Shown here: positions 54,466 through 63,960 of the stretch, piece by piece | Numbering within the stretch: position 1 is the stretch's first letter | Layout: the number at the start of each line of letters is the position of its first letter | Notes under the pieces: model-generated | The model's input: the letters and a program-made list of their open reading frames with translations, nothing else | Databases searched by the model: none | What the model was told of the DNA's origin: nothing | Position numbers and translations under genes: made by a program | Assembly: GCF_000425485.1 (NCBI RefSeq) | Contig: NZ_KE384385.1 | Coordinates: 62,001 to 126,000, forward strand | From: Flavobacterium tegetincola DSM 22377 | GTDB lineage: Bacteria > Bacteroidota > Bacteroidia > Flavobacteriales > Flavobacteriaceae | Direction: 5' to 3' | DNA: 64,000 nucleotides

Positions 54466-56561
54466 TGTGGTTTTTCATCTGGTTTTAAGTACTGTTCTTC
54501 CACATCAGTCTTTATTTTTTGTTCTGTTGGAAAAAAGAAACTTATTGGCTTGTGTTTAAAATGACTCCAGATGGCCGAAGTTACAAATCGGATTTCAAAA
54601 ATAGAAATGTTGCGTGATCTAAAAGCCAGTCCTAAAGAAAGTCCAAAACTTACCGAGAAGTTAATTAAACCAATAATTCCGACACCAAATATACCCCAAA
54701 AAAGCATCATGTGCGTCACTTTAAATCCTGAACCATAAATGGCTAGTGCTAGATTTCCACTGGCAAAACTGATGTGTCGGATATCCAAATTCAACCCAAG
54801 GAACAATCCAATTGAAGCAGTACTTCCCATGAAAACACCAAACCAAAAGTTGGAAATGAAACCCGCCCATTTTTTCTCGTACCAATCGGCAAAGCGTTTG
54901 GTTCGTTTTTTACCAAATGTTTTCTTTAATAAGGGATGTTCTTGAATCCTGTAATACACTTGATTGTGCTTGTCACGGTTGGAAACCACTCCAGAAATAA
55001 TACCACTTAAAAATAAAAACAAACCTGCAATTGCAGCGTGAAAAATAGCTAGGGAGTGAACGGGACTGATGTCGGTAATCATGTGTTCCCACTTTGCAGT
55101 TCCAATATTACTGCCAAAAATTTGTTGAAATGACCAAATTAGCAACATAGAAACGGGAAACGCCATGGCCACATTTCCAAAGAATGCAATAAATTGGGTA
55201 CGAAAAACGCGGGCAAATAAGATGGCAAAAGCACCGTATTTCTGGCTGTTATTTCCCTCCTTTTTATGTCCTTCTTCCAATGCTCTTGCCAAAGCAGCGG
55301 CAGTCATAGCCGGTTGTTTTGTTGCCAAAGTGAATCCAAGAAGAAAGATTAAAATGAATCCAAGGGAATAATTCATGCTGTAAATAAAAGCCTGACCAAA
55401 ATAACTGGTATCTACTTTTGACAACAATAATTTTATAATACATAAACAGCCTACAATTAATCCACCACCAAGCGAATTTCGCAGCATTATAAAGTATTCT
55501 TTTCTACTCTCCGTTATATAATTTCCACCGGTTTTAGCGGTATGTTGTGTAATTTCGTAAGATAAAAGTTGCGTGCTTTCTGCTATAAATTTCCGAACGT
55601 TATTTTTATAGCAATTGTATTTAATAAGTTGCACACTCATTTTGACCGCATTATCATCTTTATCCGTTTCAGCATCCACGATCATCAGAGGAAAAAGCAC
55701 TTTTAATCGTACCAATTGCTGACGAATACGAAGCAAATTTTGATTGACCCGAAGCGAAATTCCAAATTTCGAACTGTTTTTAAATGCCTTATCTACATAT
55801 TCCTCGCATTGTTTATGAAAAACCAAAAGTTGCTTGTACGATAAGTCTTCTGAGGTTAAGTGATGTGGTATCTCGGTTTTAATGCGTTCCTCCAGCATCA
55901 GCAATTCTTTTTCAAAAGCCGTAAAAGGACTTTCCATACCATTGTATTCTGGAACCATCTTTAAAACATCGGTTTCCATTGCTCGTCCACCAATTCTTTG
56001 TGTAATTAAAGTCATGGCATTCATCAATTCGGCAAGTGCTGAAAAGGGTTCTACGTCATCATAAATGGAACCAAATTCAAGCATTTTATGCAACTTCTGT
56101 AATTGATCAAATGGAATTTTTCGTACCCAAACACTGTCACTTGACAAATAAAACACTTGGTTCATCACAAATTCCAAAGTGTCTTTTTGCGGTTGATTGG
56201 GCAGTATTTTTGCAAACAAGCGGCGTCTAACCTCAAAAAAGAAATCTACATCTTGTAAAATTCCTGCATCTGTTATGGTTAAATCAAATTTTTTCTGATG
56301 CAAAATTTGCTTTAAATAAACCGCAAGCTCTTTTCTAAAAGTTGGATTATGATCCAAGAAAGTTAAGAACTCAGTTAAATCCACCACTTCAGCACGATGC
56401 GGATGTTCAGGTCGGAAAAACTGCACCAAATCGATTAGCAATTCTAAATCGTCCTCGTTAAACATCCAGCCTTCCTTGTCGTTAAAATGTTGCGACATGA
56501 ACGTAGCTAAACTGCGCTTTACCTTAGATTTTTTAGATTTCTTAAACAAACCAAATCCCAT
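54462..56561 (-). CDS. site-specific recombinase, Gcr family (SpecificRecomb)
   Basis: This 699-residue protein matches the SpecificRecomb family named after gonococcal Gcr. Residues 1-330 are soluble and helical; residues ~345-660 contain about six membrane helices (such as SLGGGLIVGCLCIIKLLL and NLALAIYGSGFK). The membrane topology makes a direct DNA-recombination role doubtful, and the name is historical. It is the first gene of a two-gene operon with dinB (4 bp overlap). It is not part of a phage. Confidence 0.82.
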   Translation of the reverse strand: MGFGLFKKSKKSKVKRSLATFMSQHFNDKEGWMFNEDDLELLIDLVQFFRPEHPHRAEVVDLTEFLTFLDHNPTFRKELAVYLKQILHQKKFDLTITDAGILQDVDFFFEVRRRLFAKILPNQPQKDTLEFVMNQVFYLSSDSVWVRKIPFDQLQKLHKMLEFGSIYDDVEPFSALAELMNAMTLITQRIGGRAMETDVLKMVPEYNGMESPFTAFEKELLMLEERIKTEIPHHLTSEDLSYKQLLVFHKQCEEYVDKAFKNSSKFGISLRVNQNLLRIRQQLVRLKVLFPLMIVDAETDKDDNAVKMSVQLIKYNCYKNNVRKFIAESTQLLSYEITQHTAKTGGNYITESRKEYFIMLRNSLGGGLIVGCLCIIKLLLSKVDTSYFGQAFIYSMNYSLGFILIFLLGFTLATKQPAMTAAALARALEEGHKKEGNNSQKYGAFAILFARVFRTQFIAFFGNVAMAFPVSMLLIWSFQQIFGSNIGTAKWEHMITDISPVHSLAIFHAAIAGLFLFLSGIISGVVSNRDKHNQVYYRIQEHPLLKKTFGKKRTKRFADWYEKKWAGFISNFWFGVFMGSTASIGLFLGLNLDIRHISFASGNLALAIYGSGFKVTHMMLFWGIFGVGIIGLINFSVSFGLSLGLAFRSRNISIFEIRFVTSAIWSHFKHKPISFFFPTEQKIKTDVEEQYLKPDEKPH

Positions 56562-56646
56562 CTTTTACTGTTGAATATTCGAGGTTAAAAGTACAAAGAG
56601 AATTGAATAAATAATTAACTTGCCTAAAAAAATAATTCGATAGAAA

Positions 56647-57117
56647 ATGCAGGAAATTGAACGGAAATTCTTAGTTAAAAATACCGACTTTAAAAACTGG
56701 GCTACAGCCAAAAAAAATATTGCACAAGGCTATTTAAATACCAATCCTGAACGAACAGTTCGCGTTAGAATTTCGAACGATAAAGGATTTATAACGGTTA
56801 AAGGAAAAGGGAATGAAACCGGAATGACGCGTTTTGAATGGGAAAAAGAAATTCCAGTTGCCGAAGCAAAATCACTATTATTGCTTTGCGAAAAAGGCGT
56901 TATTGAAAAGACCCGTTTTGAAATCCCCGTTGGAAACCATCTTTTTGAAGTGGATGAATTTTACGGCGAAAATGAAGGCTTAATCGTTGCAGAAATTGAA
57001 CTATCATCAGAAACCGAAACTTTTGAAAAGCCCGATTGGCTGGATGTTGAAGTCACCAATGACGAAAAATACTACAATGCTTACCTGAGTAAAAATCCTT
57101 ATTCTATCTGGAAATAA
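56647..57117 (+). CDS. CYTH-domain protein (triphosphate tunnel metalloenzyme)
   Basis: This 156-residue protein starts MQEIERKFLVKN, the ExExK motif of the CYTH superfamily, which binds triphosphate substrates and metal ions inside a beta tunnel. Further conserved charged strands are TVRVRISNDKGFITVKGKG and FEVDEFYGENEGLIVAEIEL. Close bacterial relatives act on inorganic triphosphate or thiamine triphosphate; the substrate here is not determined. The gene stands alone, divergent from the recombinase-dinB operon. Confidence 0.93.
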   Translation: MQEIERKFLVKNTDFKNWATAKKNIAQGYLNTNPERTVRVRISNDKGFITVKGKGNETGMTRFEWEKEIPVAEAKSLLLLCEKGVIEKTRFEIPVGNHLFEVDEFYGENEGLIVAEIELSSETETFEKPDWLDVEVTNDEKYYNAYLSKNPYSIWK

Positions 57118-57124
57118 ACGGAAA

Positions 57125-57865
57125 TTAATTAAAATTAATTTCAACTTTATTTGAAACAAAGACACCTTTAATAAAGTGTGGCATTTTCATAATTTCATTA
57201 AAGACCTCTTTGTCCATGTTACTTTTGTACTCTTCTTTTAAAGCCACAAATGTGAGTTCAAAATAGTGTTTGGCATTTTCGTCAAGATAAAATTCATTAG
57301 GTTCCAAGTAATAGTAACGGTTTTTATTCCAGTTAAAAGTTGTGCTAAGATGTTCAATTTGATTAGGAAGTAGCGTGTGATAATAGTTATTTACCCGCTT
57401 ATAGTGTTTCTGCATGTAATCTTTAGAAGAATCTAAAAGGCCAATACTGCCCTCTTCTTGGTAAATTTTAAGCAGTTTTTCAGGATTTTCATCAAGCTTT
57501 TTAGCCAAGTAATCAATCATCACAGAATCCTTTTGCGATTGAGTGAACGATTCATCAAATTTAAAAACAATTTCATCTGTAAAAAACTGATTAAAAGCCG
57601 CGCCAATTTCTATGAATTTATCATTTTCGTAAATTTTATAATAGATTTCTTTTGTCAATGAGCCGCCGGAACTGGGTGAAACATTCTTTGGATCAAGGAA
57701 AAAGTGCAGCGTATCGGCGGAATTATTCTTTAGAGAATATTTTATTGTAAAAATTCGCTCTTTCACATGCTCTTCTTTTGAAAAAACCGAATCAATAGTT
57801 AAGGTCAACGGCTGTGCAAAGAGCGTTGTTGTTATCAGCAGTAAAGAAATTAAAAGGAGTCGCAT
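57125..57865 (-). CDS. hypothetical secreted protein
   Basis: No family is recognised. The 246-residue protein has a signal peptide (MRLLLISLLLITTTLFAQ) and a beta-rich start (LTLTIDSVFSKEEHVKERIFTIKYSLKNNSADTLHFFLDP, read as two strands) that resembles a small Ig-like fold, followed by a helical acidic middle and a final strand FVSNKVEINFN. It is convergent with the CYTH gene (7 bp apart). The upstream 250 bp are AT-rich without an obvious second gene. Confidence 0.75.
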   Translation of the reverse strand: MRLLLISLLLITTTLFAQPLTLTIDSVFSKEEHVKERIFTIKYSLKNNSADTLHFFLDPKNVSPSSGGSLTKEIYYKIYENDKFIEIGAAFNQFFTDEIVFKFDESFTQSQKDSVMIDYLAKKLDENPEKLLKIYQEEGSIGLLDSSKDYMQKHYKRVNNYYHTLLPNQIEHLSTTFNWNKNRYYYLEPNEFYLDENAKHYFELTFVALKEEYKSNMDKEVFNEIMKMPHFIKGVFVSNKVEINFN

Positions 57866-58118
57866 ATATAGAATTAAGATTTCGAAAAATACACATTTTC
57901 GGCGTACCTTTTTGTAGACAATAAAGATTAACGTAGCATTAACTTTGATAGTAAATTTTGACTGAATGCAATGCTTAGATTTGTTAAATAATGCGAAGTC
58001 GCTGATTTCAATAATTTAGTTTTTCTTATCTTCGTACATCAACGAGTTATTATTTGAGAATTTTTTTTCCAATACTACACTTTTTCAAACTCAATTTAAT
58101 ATTTTAACGCACTTTTAA

Positions 58119-59132
58119 ATGCTCACTTTTCCACCAAATACTTCTTTAACGAAAGTAATTTTGCACAATTTCAGCTCTTTTATTTTACTTTTTCTTACCT
58201 TTATTTTTAGTTCTACTGTCTACTCTCAAAACACATTAAAAATGCCACCTACTTTAAAAAAGGGCGATACCGTTGCTATTATTGCCACAGCTCGAAAAAT
58301 TGACGCTTCTACACTACAACCTGGAATAAAATTACTAGAAAGTTGGGGTTTAAAAGTCATTTTAGGAAAAACCATTGGCAAAGCGCAAAATCAACTTGCC
58401 GGAGCCGATTGGCAGCGTGCTACAGACCTGCAAGAAATGATGGATGATCCCTCGGTCAAAGCAATTTGGGCGGCAAAAGGCGGTTATGGAACCGTAAAAA
58501 TTGTAGATCGCGTTGATTTCTCAAAATTCAAACAAAATCCAAAATGGATTATCGGATTCAGCGATGTAACAGTTTTGCACAGCCACATGAATAAATTGGG
58601 ATTTGAGACATTGCACGCCATGATGGCCATTTCTGCACCATCTGCTACCTCGGCAGCTAAGGAAAGTTTGCGAAAAGTTCTTTTTGGTGAAAAACTATTG
58701 TACACGATACCTCACCATGATTTTAATAAATTGGGCCAAGCCAAAGGCGAACTTGTGGGCGGAAATCTATCCGTTTTGTACAGCATTCAAGGCTCTGTTT
58801 CTGAAGTAGATTTTAAAGATAAAATTTTATTTTTAGAAGATTTAGACGAATATCTGTATCACATTGATCGTATGATGACCAATTTAAAACGAAATGGATC
58901 GCTGAAAAACGTTCGTGGAATTATCATTGGCGGCATGACTTCAATGAATGACAATGACATTGCTTGGGGAAAAAATGCGCTTGAAATTATTCAAGAAGCA
59001 GTGAAGGATTTGAATATTCCAATAGCTTATAATTTTCCAGCAGGACATATTAAAGACAATCGTGCATTGATAATGGGCGGAATTATTACATTAGAGGTAA
59101 CGGAAAAAGAAACGAAAGTTATTTTTGAATAA
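58119..59132 (+). CDS. LD-carboxypeptidase (peptidase S66)
   Basis: This S66 serine peptidase cleaves the terminal D-Ala from the L-Lys/DAP-D-Ala bond of murein tetrapeptides during recycling. The 337-residue protein has the Ser nucleophile in GFSDV (Ser148), Glu in FLEDLDEY (Glu240) and His in AGHIKDNR (His310). A signal-like segment (about 13-36, FSSFILLFLTFIFSSTVYSQ) suggests export; if translation began at Met42 (58242), the protein would be cytoplasmic, as for LdcA. Confidence 0.87.
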   Translation: MLTFPPNTSLTKVILHNFSSFILLFLTFIFSSTVYSQNTLKMPPTLKKGDTVAIIATARKIDASTLQPGIKLLESWGLKVILGKTIGKAQNQLAGADWQRATDLQEMMDDPSVKAIWAAKGGYGTVKIVDRVDFSKFKQNPKWIIGFSDVTVLHSHMNKLGFETLHAMMAISAPSATSAAKESLRKVLFGEKLLYTIPHHDFNKLGQAKGELVGGNLSVLYSIQGSVSEVDFKDKILFLEDLDEYLYHIDRMMTNLKRNGSLKNVRGIIIGGMTSMNDNDIAWGKNALEIIQEAVKDLNIPIAYNFPAGHIKDNRALIMGGIITLEVTEKETKVIFE

Positions 59133-59158
59133 ACCAACCTCGTTAAAAGAATTAAGTT

Positions 59159-59521
59159 ATGGCTGATCACAATGATTTAGGAAAGGAAGGTGAAGATCGA
59201 GCCACTGCTTTTTTAGAGCAGAATGGGTATACCATTCTGGAACGCAATTGGACTTTTCAAAAAGCGGAAATTGATATTATCGCTCAAATAAACGATGTTC
59301 TTGCGGTTGTGGAAGTAAAAACGCGAAGCAGCACCGATTTTGGTTTGCCTCAAGATTTTGTAAAACCAAAGAAAATCCAATTGTTAGTGAAAGCCGTGAA
59401 TGAATATGTGATCAAAAATGATTTAGATGTACAAATTCGCTTTGACATCATCGCAATTCATAAAGATTTTACTAAGGAATTTGTAATTGAGCACATCGAA
59501 GATGCTTTTTTCCACTTTTAA
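59159..59521 (+). CDS. YraN family (UPF0102) endonuclease-like protein
   Basis: This 120-residue protein of the YraN/UPF0102 family has a Holliday-junction-resolvase-like nuclease fold. It shows the family pattern GKEGEDRATAFLEQNGYTIL, AEIDIIA and VVEVKTRSS, whose Glu, Asp and ExK residues form the nuclease centre. Its biological role is uncertain. It follows the LD-carboxypeptidase gene by 26 bp and may be co-transcribed with it. Confidence 0.92.
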   Translation: MADHNDLGKEGEDRATAFLEQNGYTILERNWTFQKAEIDIIAQINDVLAVVEVKTRSSTDFGLPQDFVKPKKIQLLVKAVNEYVIKNDLDVQIRFDIIAIHKDFTKEFVIEHIEDAFFHF

Positions 59522-59567
59522 AATTGTATTTGCAACGTTATATTTTTAACAAAATGTATATAAATAG

Positions 59568-59575
59568 TATATTTG
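59568..59575 (+). promoter_or_regulatory. -7 promoter element of the ACT-domain gene
   Basis: TATATTTG at 59568-59575, 22 bp before the ATG at 59598. The -33 box is not clear. Confidence 0.5.
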
Positions 59576-59597
59576 CATCACAAACAACTAACTTTTT

Positions 59598-60257
59598 ATG
59601 AAAACAGTATCATCCATCGTAGAAAACTACATTAAAACAAAGCCCTTTTTGCTCAGTGCGCTTTCTCAAGGCATTATAAATTTGACTTCATTGGCACGAA
59701 ACATCATGATCGAACTCGAAAGCGAGTTGGGTAAAGATGTCAAGCAAGGTGCTGTAGTTATGGCCTTAAAGCGTCTTTCTGACGATTTAGACTTTAGAGT
59801 AAACCACAAGATTGTCAAAGTTTTAAAACATATTGGCGAAATCACTGTACGTTCTTCATTAATTGATTTCAATTTTGCCGTTTCAGACACCATTTTAAAC
59901 AGTCAGGCAGAATTAATTTCAGAAATCAATCAACACTCTGATATTTTTTACACTTCTTCCCGCGGTGTTAATGAAACCAACATTGTGATAAGCGAAAGCA
60001 TGTCCCATTTGGTTGACAAACATTTTGCTAATGAAAAATTAATTGACACCACGACGGATTTAGCCTCCATTACCATTAAATTACCAAAAGACAACATCTC
60101 AACTCCTGGTGTTTATTACTTTATATTTCAAAGATTGGCATGGGAAGGCATTACAGTCAATGAAGTAATTTCAACTTCGTACGAATTCACTATTTTTGTG
60201 AGTGAGGATAAAGTTGATGTCGCATTTAAAGTAATTAAGGATTTAAAAGGATTATAA
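59598..60257 (+). CDS. ACT-domain protein related to aspartokinase regulatory region
   Basis: This 219-residue cytoplasmic protein is often labelled aspartate kinase in Flavobacteria. The C-terminal half (about 145-219, STPGVYYFIFQRLAWEGITVNEVISTSYEFTIFV) looks like an aspartokinase ACT domain, but the kinase domain is missing. The N-terminal part (about 1-85) is helical and winged-helix-like. It is likely a ligand-sensing regulator rather than an enzyme. It has its own promoter and a large terminator. Confidence 0.8.
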   Translation: MKTVSSIVENYIKTKPFLLSALSQGIINLTSLARNIMIELESELGKDVKQGAVVMALKRLSDDLDFRVNHKIVKVLKHIGEITVRSSLIDFNFAVSDTILNSQAELISEINQHSDIFYTSSRGVNETNIVISESMSHLVDKHFANEKLIDTTTDLASITIKLPKDNISTPGVYYFIFQRLAWEGITVNEVISTSYEFTIFVSEDKVDVAFKVIKDLKGL

Positions 60258-60303
60258 GTTATTGCATACATCTACTTTTATTATATCGTAAGGAGGTAAA
60301 CTA

Positions 60304-60350
60304 TACCACAAAAAAAACAGCTACTTTTCAGTAGCTGTTTTTTTGTGGTA
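60304..60350 (+). terminator. large symmetrical terminator
   Basis: The region is an almost perfect palindrome of ~21-bp arms centred on TTTC: outer TACCACAAA and TTTGTGGTA, inner ACAGCTACT and AGTAGCTGT, with A- and T-runs between. It works in either direction and ends the ACT-domain gene. Confidence 0.85.
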
Positions 60351-60544
60351 CCAATATTAAACAACTATAATTTCTTTAGCGCCTTCACAGTCAGGAATTA
60401 TAAAGGTGCTTAAAATGTGCTAACGAAGTTAAAAAGTTGGAAAGAAATCCATCATCGTTTTTCCAAAACTCGCAGAAAGAGAGTAGATTAATAAATTGTT
60501 GCGTATTTTATAAAAATATTCACTAAAAATAAATGATAATTAGG
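60351..60544. other. AT-rich intergenic region, no gene seen
   Basis: The part of the 408 bp gap (60258-60666) outside the terminator and promoter contains no open frame with coding character and no repeat I recognise. Confidence 0.5.
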
Positions 60545-60572
60545 TTGATTTTCAACTTAAAGTATATATTTG
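60545..60572 (+). promoter_or_regulatory. promoter of the DUF805 gene
   Basis: TTG (60545-60547), 17 bp, TATATTTG (60565-60572): a full match. The leader to the ATG at 60667 is about 87 nt and contains the G-rich GAGGCGGAGTCGAAAAGCC stretch (60617-60635), with GGC and GCC able to pair. Confidence 0.65.
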
Positions 60573-60666
60573 TAAATCATAAAAAAACTGGAGTTCAGAG
60601 ACCAATTAAAAAAACGAGGCGGAGTCGAAAAGCCAGCGAGTAGAACAATTTTAAAACAAAACAATT

Positions 60667-61071
60667 ATGGAATGGTATTTAAAAGTAATGCGGCAGTATG
60701 CTGACTTTAACGGACGTGCGAGAAGAAAAGAGTATTGGATGTTTATATTGTTTAATATAATTTTTGCTATTGCAGCAATGATATTAGACAATATATTAGG
60801 AATTAACTTTGCAGAAGGTTCTGGTGGCCCATTTTACATCCTTTATGCACTTTTTGCACTTATTCCTGGATTAGCAGTTGCCGTTAGAAGACTTCACGAC
60901 GTTGGAAAGAGCGGCTGGATGATACTCATCGCATTAATCCCCCTAATTGGGAGTATTTGGCTTATCGTTTTAATGTGTACTGATAGCGATTCAGGTTCTA
61001 ACGAATACGGTCCTAACCCAAAAGACCATACTGCAGAGCTGAATGAAATTGGAAAAACATTTGATATGTAA
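60667..61071 (+). CDS. DUF805 family membrane protein
   Basis: This 134-residue inner-membrane protein opens MEWYLKVMRQYADFNGRARR and has the DUF805 pattern RARRKEYWMFILFN, VRRLHDVGKSGWMILI and a C-terminal PNxYGPNP-like segment (SNEYGPNPK). Hydrophobic helices lie at about 26-44, 56-75 and 88-108. The function is unknown. It is monocistronic with a strong promoter, an unusually long leader and a terminator. Confidence 0.93.
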   Translation: MEWYLKVMRQYADFNGRARRKEYWMFILFNIIFAIAAMILDNILGINFAEGSGGPFYILYALFALIPGLAVAVRRLHDVGKSGWMILIALIPLIGSIWLIVLMCTDSDSGSNEYGPNPKDHTAELNEIGKTFDM

Positions 61072-61087
61072 AAAATAATACTTTTAA

Positions 61088-61120
61088 ATAAAAGCAACTC
61101 ACAACCGAGTTGCTTTTTTT
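61088..61120 (+). terminator. DUF805 gene terminator
   Basis: AAAGCAACTC (61091-61100) pairs with GAGTTGCTTT (61107-61116), with more T residues after it. Confidence 0.85.
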
Positions 61121-61144
61121 TGGTCAAAACTGAAATGTATTTAC

Positions 61145-61178
61145 AAAAAAAAACAGCTACCTCTCGGCAGCTGTTTTT
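61145..61178 (-). terminator. nrdA terminator with GNRA-type loop
   Basis: On the minus strand ACAGCTGCC, loop GAGA, GGTAGCTGT (one G-U pair) and a run of nine T. Confidence 0.8.
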
Positions 61179-61212
61179 ATATATTAACTATAAATAAGTA
61201 GTCTAAATCTAT

Positions 61213-63639
61213 TTACGATCCACACATTTCGCAATCGTCAGGTGCCGAACTTTTAGCCATTTCAATCATCGCTTTATATTCGTCCGCTGTCATTTCCACT
61301 TGTGCGGCAACAACAGGAGCTGCTACTGCTTTGGGTTGTACTTGTGGAATTTCAATTGGAGCCGCTTTCTTATCGTTATTCAACGTAAACTGAATCGCAT
61401 CAACTGCTGATTTTGTTCTCAAATAATACATTCCGGTTTTCAATCCTGATTTCCAAGCATAGAAATGCATTGATGTCAGTTTCGAATAATTCGCGTCTTG
61501 CATAAACAAGTTCAACGATTGCGATTGGTCGATAAAATACCCACGTTGTCTGGACATGTCGATAATGTCTTTCATCGAAAGTTCCCAAACCGTTTTGTAC
61601 AATTCCTTTAAATCTTGAGGAACAATATCAATATTTTGAACCGAACCGTTGTGACGCATGATTTCTTGCTTCAAATTTTCGTTCCACAAACCAAGGTCAA
61701 CTAAATCGTGTAGCAAGTGCTTGTTTACCACAATAAACTCCCCTGACAGTACACGTCTTGTGTAAATATTAGAAGTATAAGGTTCAAAAGCTTCATTGTT
61801 TCCAAGAATCTGTGAAGTTGAAGCTGTTGGCATTGGTGCTACCAAAAGTGAATTTCTCACACCATGCTGCATTACTTCTTTACGTAAAGAACTCCAGTCC
61901 CAACGTCCTGATAAATCTTCGTCTTTCAATCCCCAAAGGTTGTATTGAAACTCTCCTTTTGAAATAGGCGAACCTGCAAAAGTAGAGTACGGACCTTCTT
62001 CTTGAGCCATTTCCATCGATGCGGTTACGGCTGCAAAATATAAAGTTTCAAAAATTTCTTCGTTTAATTTCTTCGCTTCGTCACTCGTAAAAGGCAAACG
62101 CAATAAGATAAAAGCATCTGCTAAACCTTGCACTCCTAATCCTACTGGACGGTGACGCATGTTAGAATTTTCTGCTTCTTTTACCGGATAGTAATTTCTA
62201 TCAATAACTTTATTCAAGTTACGCGTTACTCTTTTCGTTACGTCATGCAATAATTGGTGGTCAAATTTTCCGTTTTCCACAAACATTGGTAACGAAATCG
62301 AAGCCAAGTTACATACCGCAACTTCATCAGCAGAGGTATATTCCATAATCTCGGTACACAAATTCGACGAACGAATGGTACCTAAATTCTTCTGATTTGA
62401 TTTACGGTTGGCGGCATCTTTATACAACATATAAGGCGTTCCTGTCTCAATTTGCGATTCTAGGATTTTTTCCCAAAGTTCACGTGCTTTGATGGTTTTT
62501 CTACCTTTTTTACGTTCTTCATAATCAACGTACATTTTCTCGAATTCTTCGCCATAAACGTCGTACAATCCTGGACATTCATTAGGACACATTAACGTCC
62601 AATAACTGTCTTCTTCTACACGTTTCATGAATAAATCGGAAGTCCACATCGCGAAAAACAAATCACGAGCACGCATTTCTTCTTTACCTGTATTTTTCTT
62701 TAAATCCAAGAAGTCAAAGATATCTGCATGCCAAGTTTCGATGTAAATCGCAAAACTTCCTTTACGTTTTCCACCACCTTGGTCTACATAACGAGCGGTA
62801 TCATTGAAAACACGTAACATCGGAACAATTCCGTTTGATGTTCCATTAGTTCCACGAATGTACGAACCTGTTGCACGAACGTTGTGAATAGACAAACCAA
62901 CACCTCCCGCAGATTGCGAAATTTTAGCGGTTTGTTTCAACGTATCGTAAATTCCATCAATACTATCGTCTTGCATTGCCAAAAGGAAACAAGAAGACAT
63001 TTGAGGTTTTGGTGTTCCCGCATTAAACAACGTTGGCGTTGCATGCGTGAAGAATTTTTTCGACATTAAGTCGTAGGTTTCCAATACAGAATCCAAATCA
63101 TCCAAGTGAATTCCTACCGAAACACGCATCAACATGTGTTGAGGACGCTCTACAATTTTGCCGTTTATCTTAAGTAAATACGAACGCTCCAAGGTTTTAA
63201 AACCGAAGTAATCGTAGTTAAAATCTCTGTTGTAAATAATATGCGAATCTAAAAATTCCGCATTATCCATAATCACTTTGTGAACCTCGTCAGATAGCAA
63301 AGGCGCTTCCTGATTGGTTCTTGGATTGATGTAATGAAACATTTCATTCATCGTTTCCGAAAAGGACTTGGTTGTGTTTTTGTGCAAATTAGAAATCGCA
63401 ATTCGCGCTGCTAATTGAGCATAATCGGGATGAGCAATCGTCATCGAAGCTGCTGTTTCTGCCGCCAAATTATCCAATTCTGATGTAGTTACTCCATCGT
63501 AAAGCCCTTCAATAACCCGCATGGCTACTTTTACAGCATCTACTAAATCATTCAAACCATAACAAAGTTTTTTTACTCTGTCCGTGATTTTGTCAAACAT
63601 GACTGGCTCTTTTCGTCCGTCTCTTTTTACTACATACAT
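61213..63639 (-). CDS. nrdA: ribonucleoside-diphosphate reductase, alpha subunit
   Basis: This is the catalytic subunit of class I ribonucleotide reductase, which makes deoxyribonucleotides. It has about 808 residues from [17 protein letters not shown], the usual flavobacterial start; six codons further upstream are in frame (63657). An ATP-cone lies at the N-terminus (about 1-95). The redox Cys is in MSSCFLLAM, the NLCTEI segment with the central Cys and the Asn/Glu pair follows, and the C-terminal shuttle pair is in CEMCGS. nrdB lies directly upstream, across a REP-rich gap. Confidence 0.97.
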   Translation of the reverse strand: MYVVKRDGRKEPVMFDKITDRVKKLCYGLNDLVDAVKVAMRVIEGLYDGVTTSELDNLAAETAASMTIAHPDYAQLAARIAISNLHKNTTKSFSETMNEMFHYINPRTNQEAPLLSDEVHKVIMDNAEFLDSHIIYNRDFNYDYFGFKTLERSYLLKINGKIVERPQHMLMRVSVGIHLDDLDSVLETYDLMSKKFFTHATPTLFNAGTPKPQMSSCFLLAMQDDSIDGIYDTLKQTAKISQSAGGVGLSIHNVRATGSYIRGTNGTSNGIVPMLRVFNDTARYVDQGGGKRKGSFAIYIETWHADIFDFLDLKKNTGKEEMRARDLFFAMWTSDLFMKRVEEDSYWTLMCPNECPGLYDVYGEEFEKMYVDYEERKKGRKTIKARELWEKILESQIETGTPYMLYKDAANRKSNQKNLGTIRSSNLCTEIMEYTSADEVAVCNLASISLPMFVENGKFDHQLLHDVTKRVTRNLNKVIDRNYYPVKEAENSNMRHRPVGLGVQGLADAFILLRLPFTSDEAKKLNEEIFETLYFAAVTASMEMAQEEGPYSTFAGSPISKGEFQYNLWGLKDEDLSGRWDWSSLRKEVMQHGVRNSLLVAPMPTASTSQILGNNEAFEPYTSNIYTRRVLSGEFIVVNKHLLHDLVDLGLWNENLKQEIMRHNGSVQNIDIVPQDLKELYKTVWELSMKDIIDMSRQRGYFIDQSQSLNLFMQDANYSKLTSMHFYAWKSGLKTGMYYLRTKSAVDAIQFTLNNDKKAAPIEIPQVQPKAVAAPVVAAQVEMTADEYKAMIEMAKSSAPDDCEMCGS

Positions 63640-63690
63640 AATTTTTATGTTTTTCAAAACAGCAAATCCCTTTACTGTTTCAGGTTAATT

Positions 63691-63714
63691 GTCATGCTGA
63701 ATTTATTTCAGCAT
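63691..63714. repeat. REP-like hairpin (ATGCTGAA type)
   Basis: ATGCTGAA (63694-63701) pairs with TTCAGCAT (63707-63714) around a 5-nt loop, flanked by GTC and CTC. The text GTCATGCTGAA...TTTCAGCATCTC is a widespread Bacteroidota intergenic repeat type. Confidence 0.65.
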
Positions 63715-63779
63715 CTCTTCTGTTTTTTAAAGTTCAGATTCTTTTTTATTTGGAGCTATTTCCAGCTATCTGCTTCAAT

Positions 63780-63840
63780 CTGTCATTGCGAGGTACGAAG
63801 CAATCTCATCATAGGATTGCTTCGTACCTCGCAATGACAG
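63780..63840. repeat. perfect 26-bp inverted repeat (REP/BIME-like)
   Basis: Positions 63780-63805 and 63815-63840 are exact reverse complements (26 bp each) with a 9-nt loop. The arm carries TCATTGCGAGG and ACGAAGCAATC, the signature of the abundant TCATTGCGAGGAACGAAGC repeats of Bacteroidota. A decayed relative is at 11495-11551. Confidence 0.9.
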
Positions 63841-63932
63841 GATTTTCACTATTATCTAGGCTAAACTAATTTATTGGCTTGGGCTTTTTCAGAATCTTTA
63901 TTTTAATGACGATGATAATCTTTAAAAATCTT

Positions 63933-63960
63933 CGTCACTTTGCGTCTTCGTGGCAAAAAA
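63933..63960. repeat. CTTTGCGTCTTCGTGGC dispersed repeat
   Basis: The segment CGTCACTTTGCGTCTTCG followed by TGGC and an A-run matches, in inverted orientation, the stretch 11401-11428 beside leuS. It is a common short repeat in flavobacterial intergenic DNA and abuts the nrdB stop codon here. Confidence 0.55.

Noticed and set aside
54462..56561. Prophage or site-specific integration module
   Set aside because: The 'recombinase' is of the membrane-bound Gcr family and there are no phage genes, att sites or tRNA nearby.
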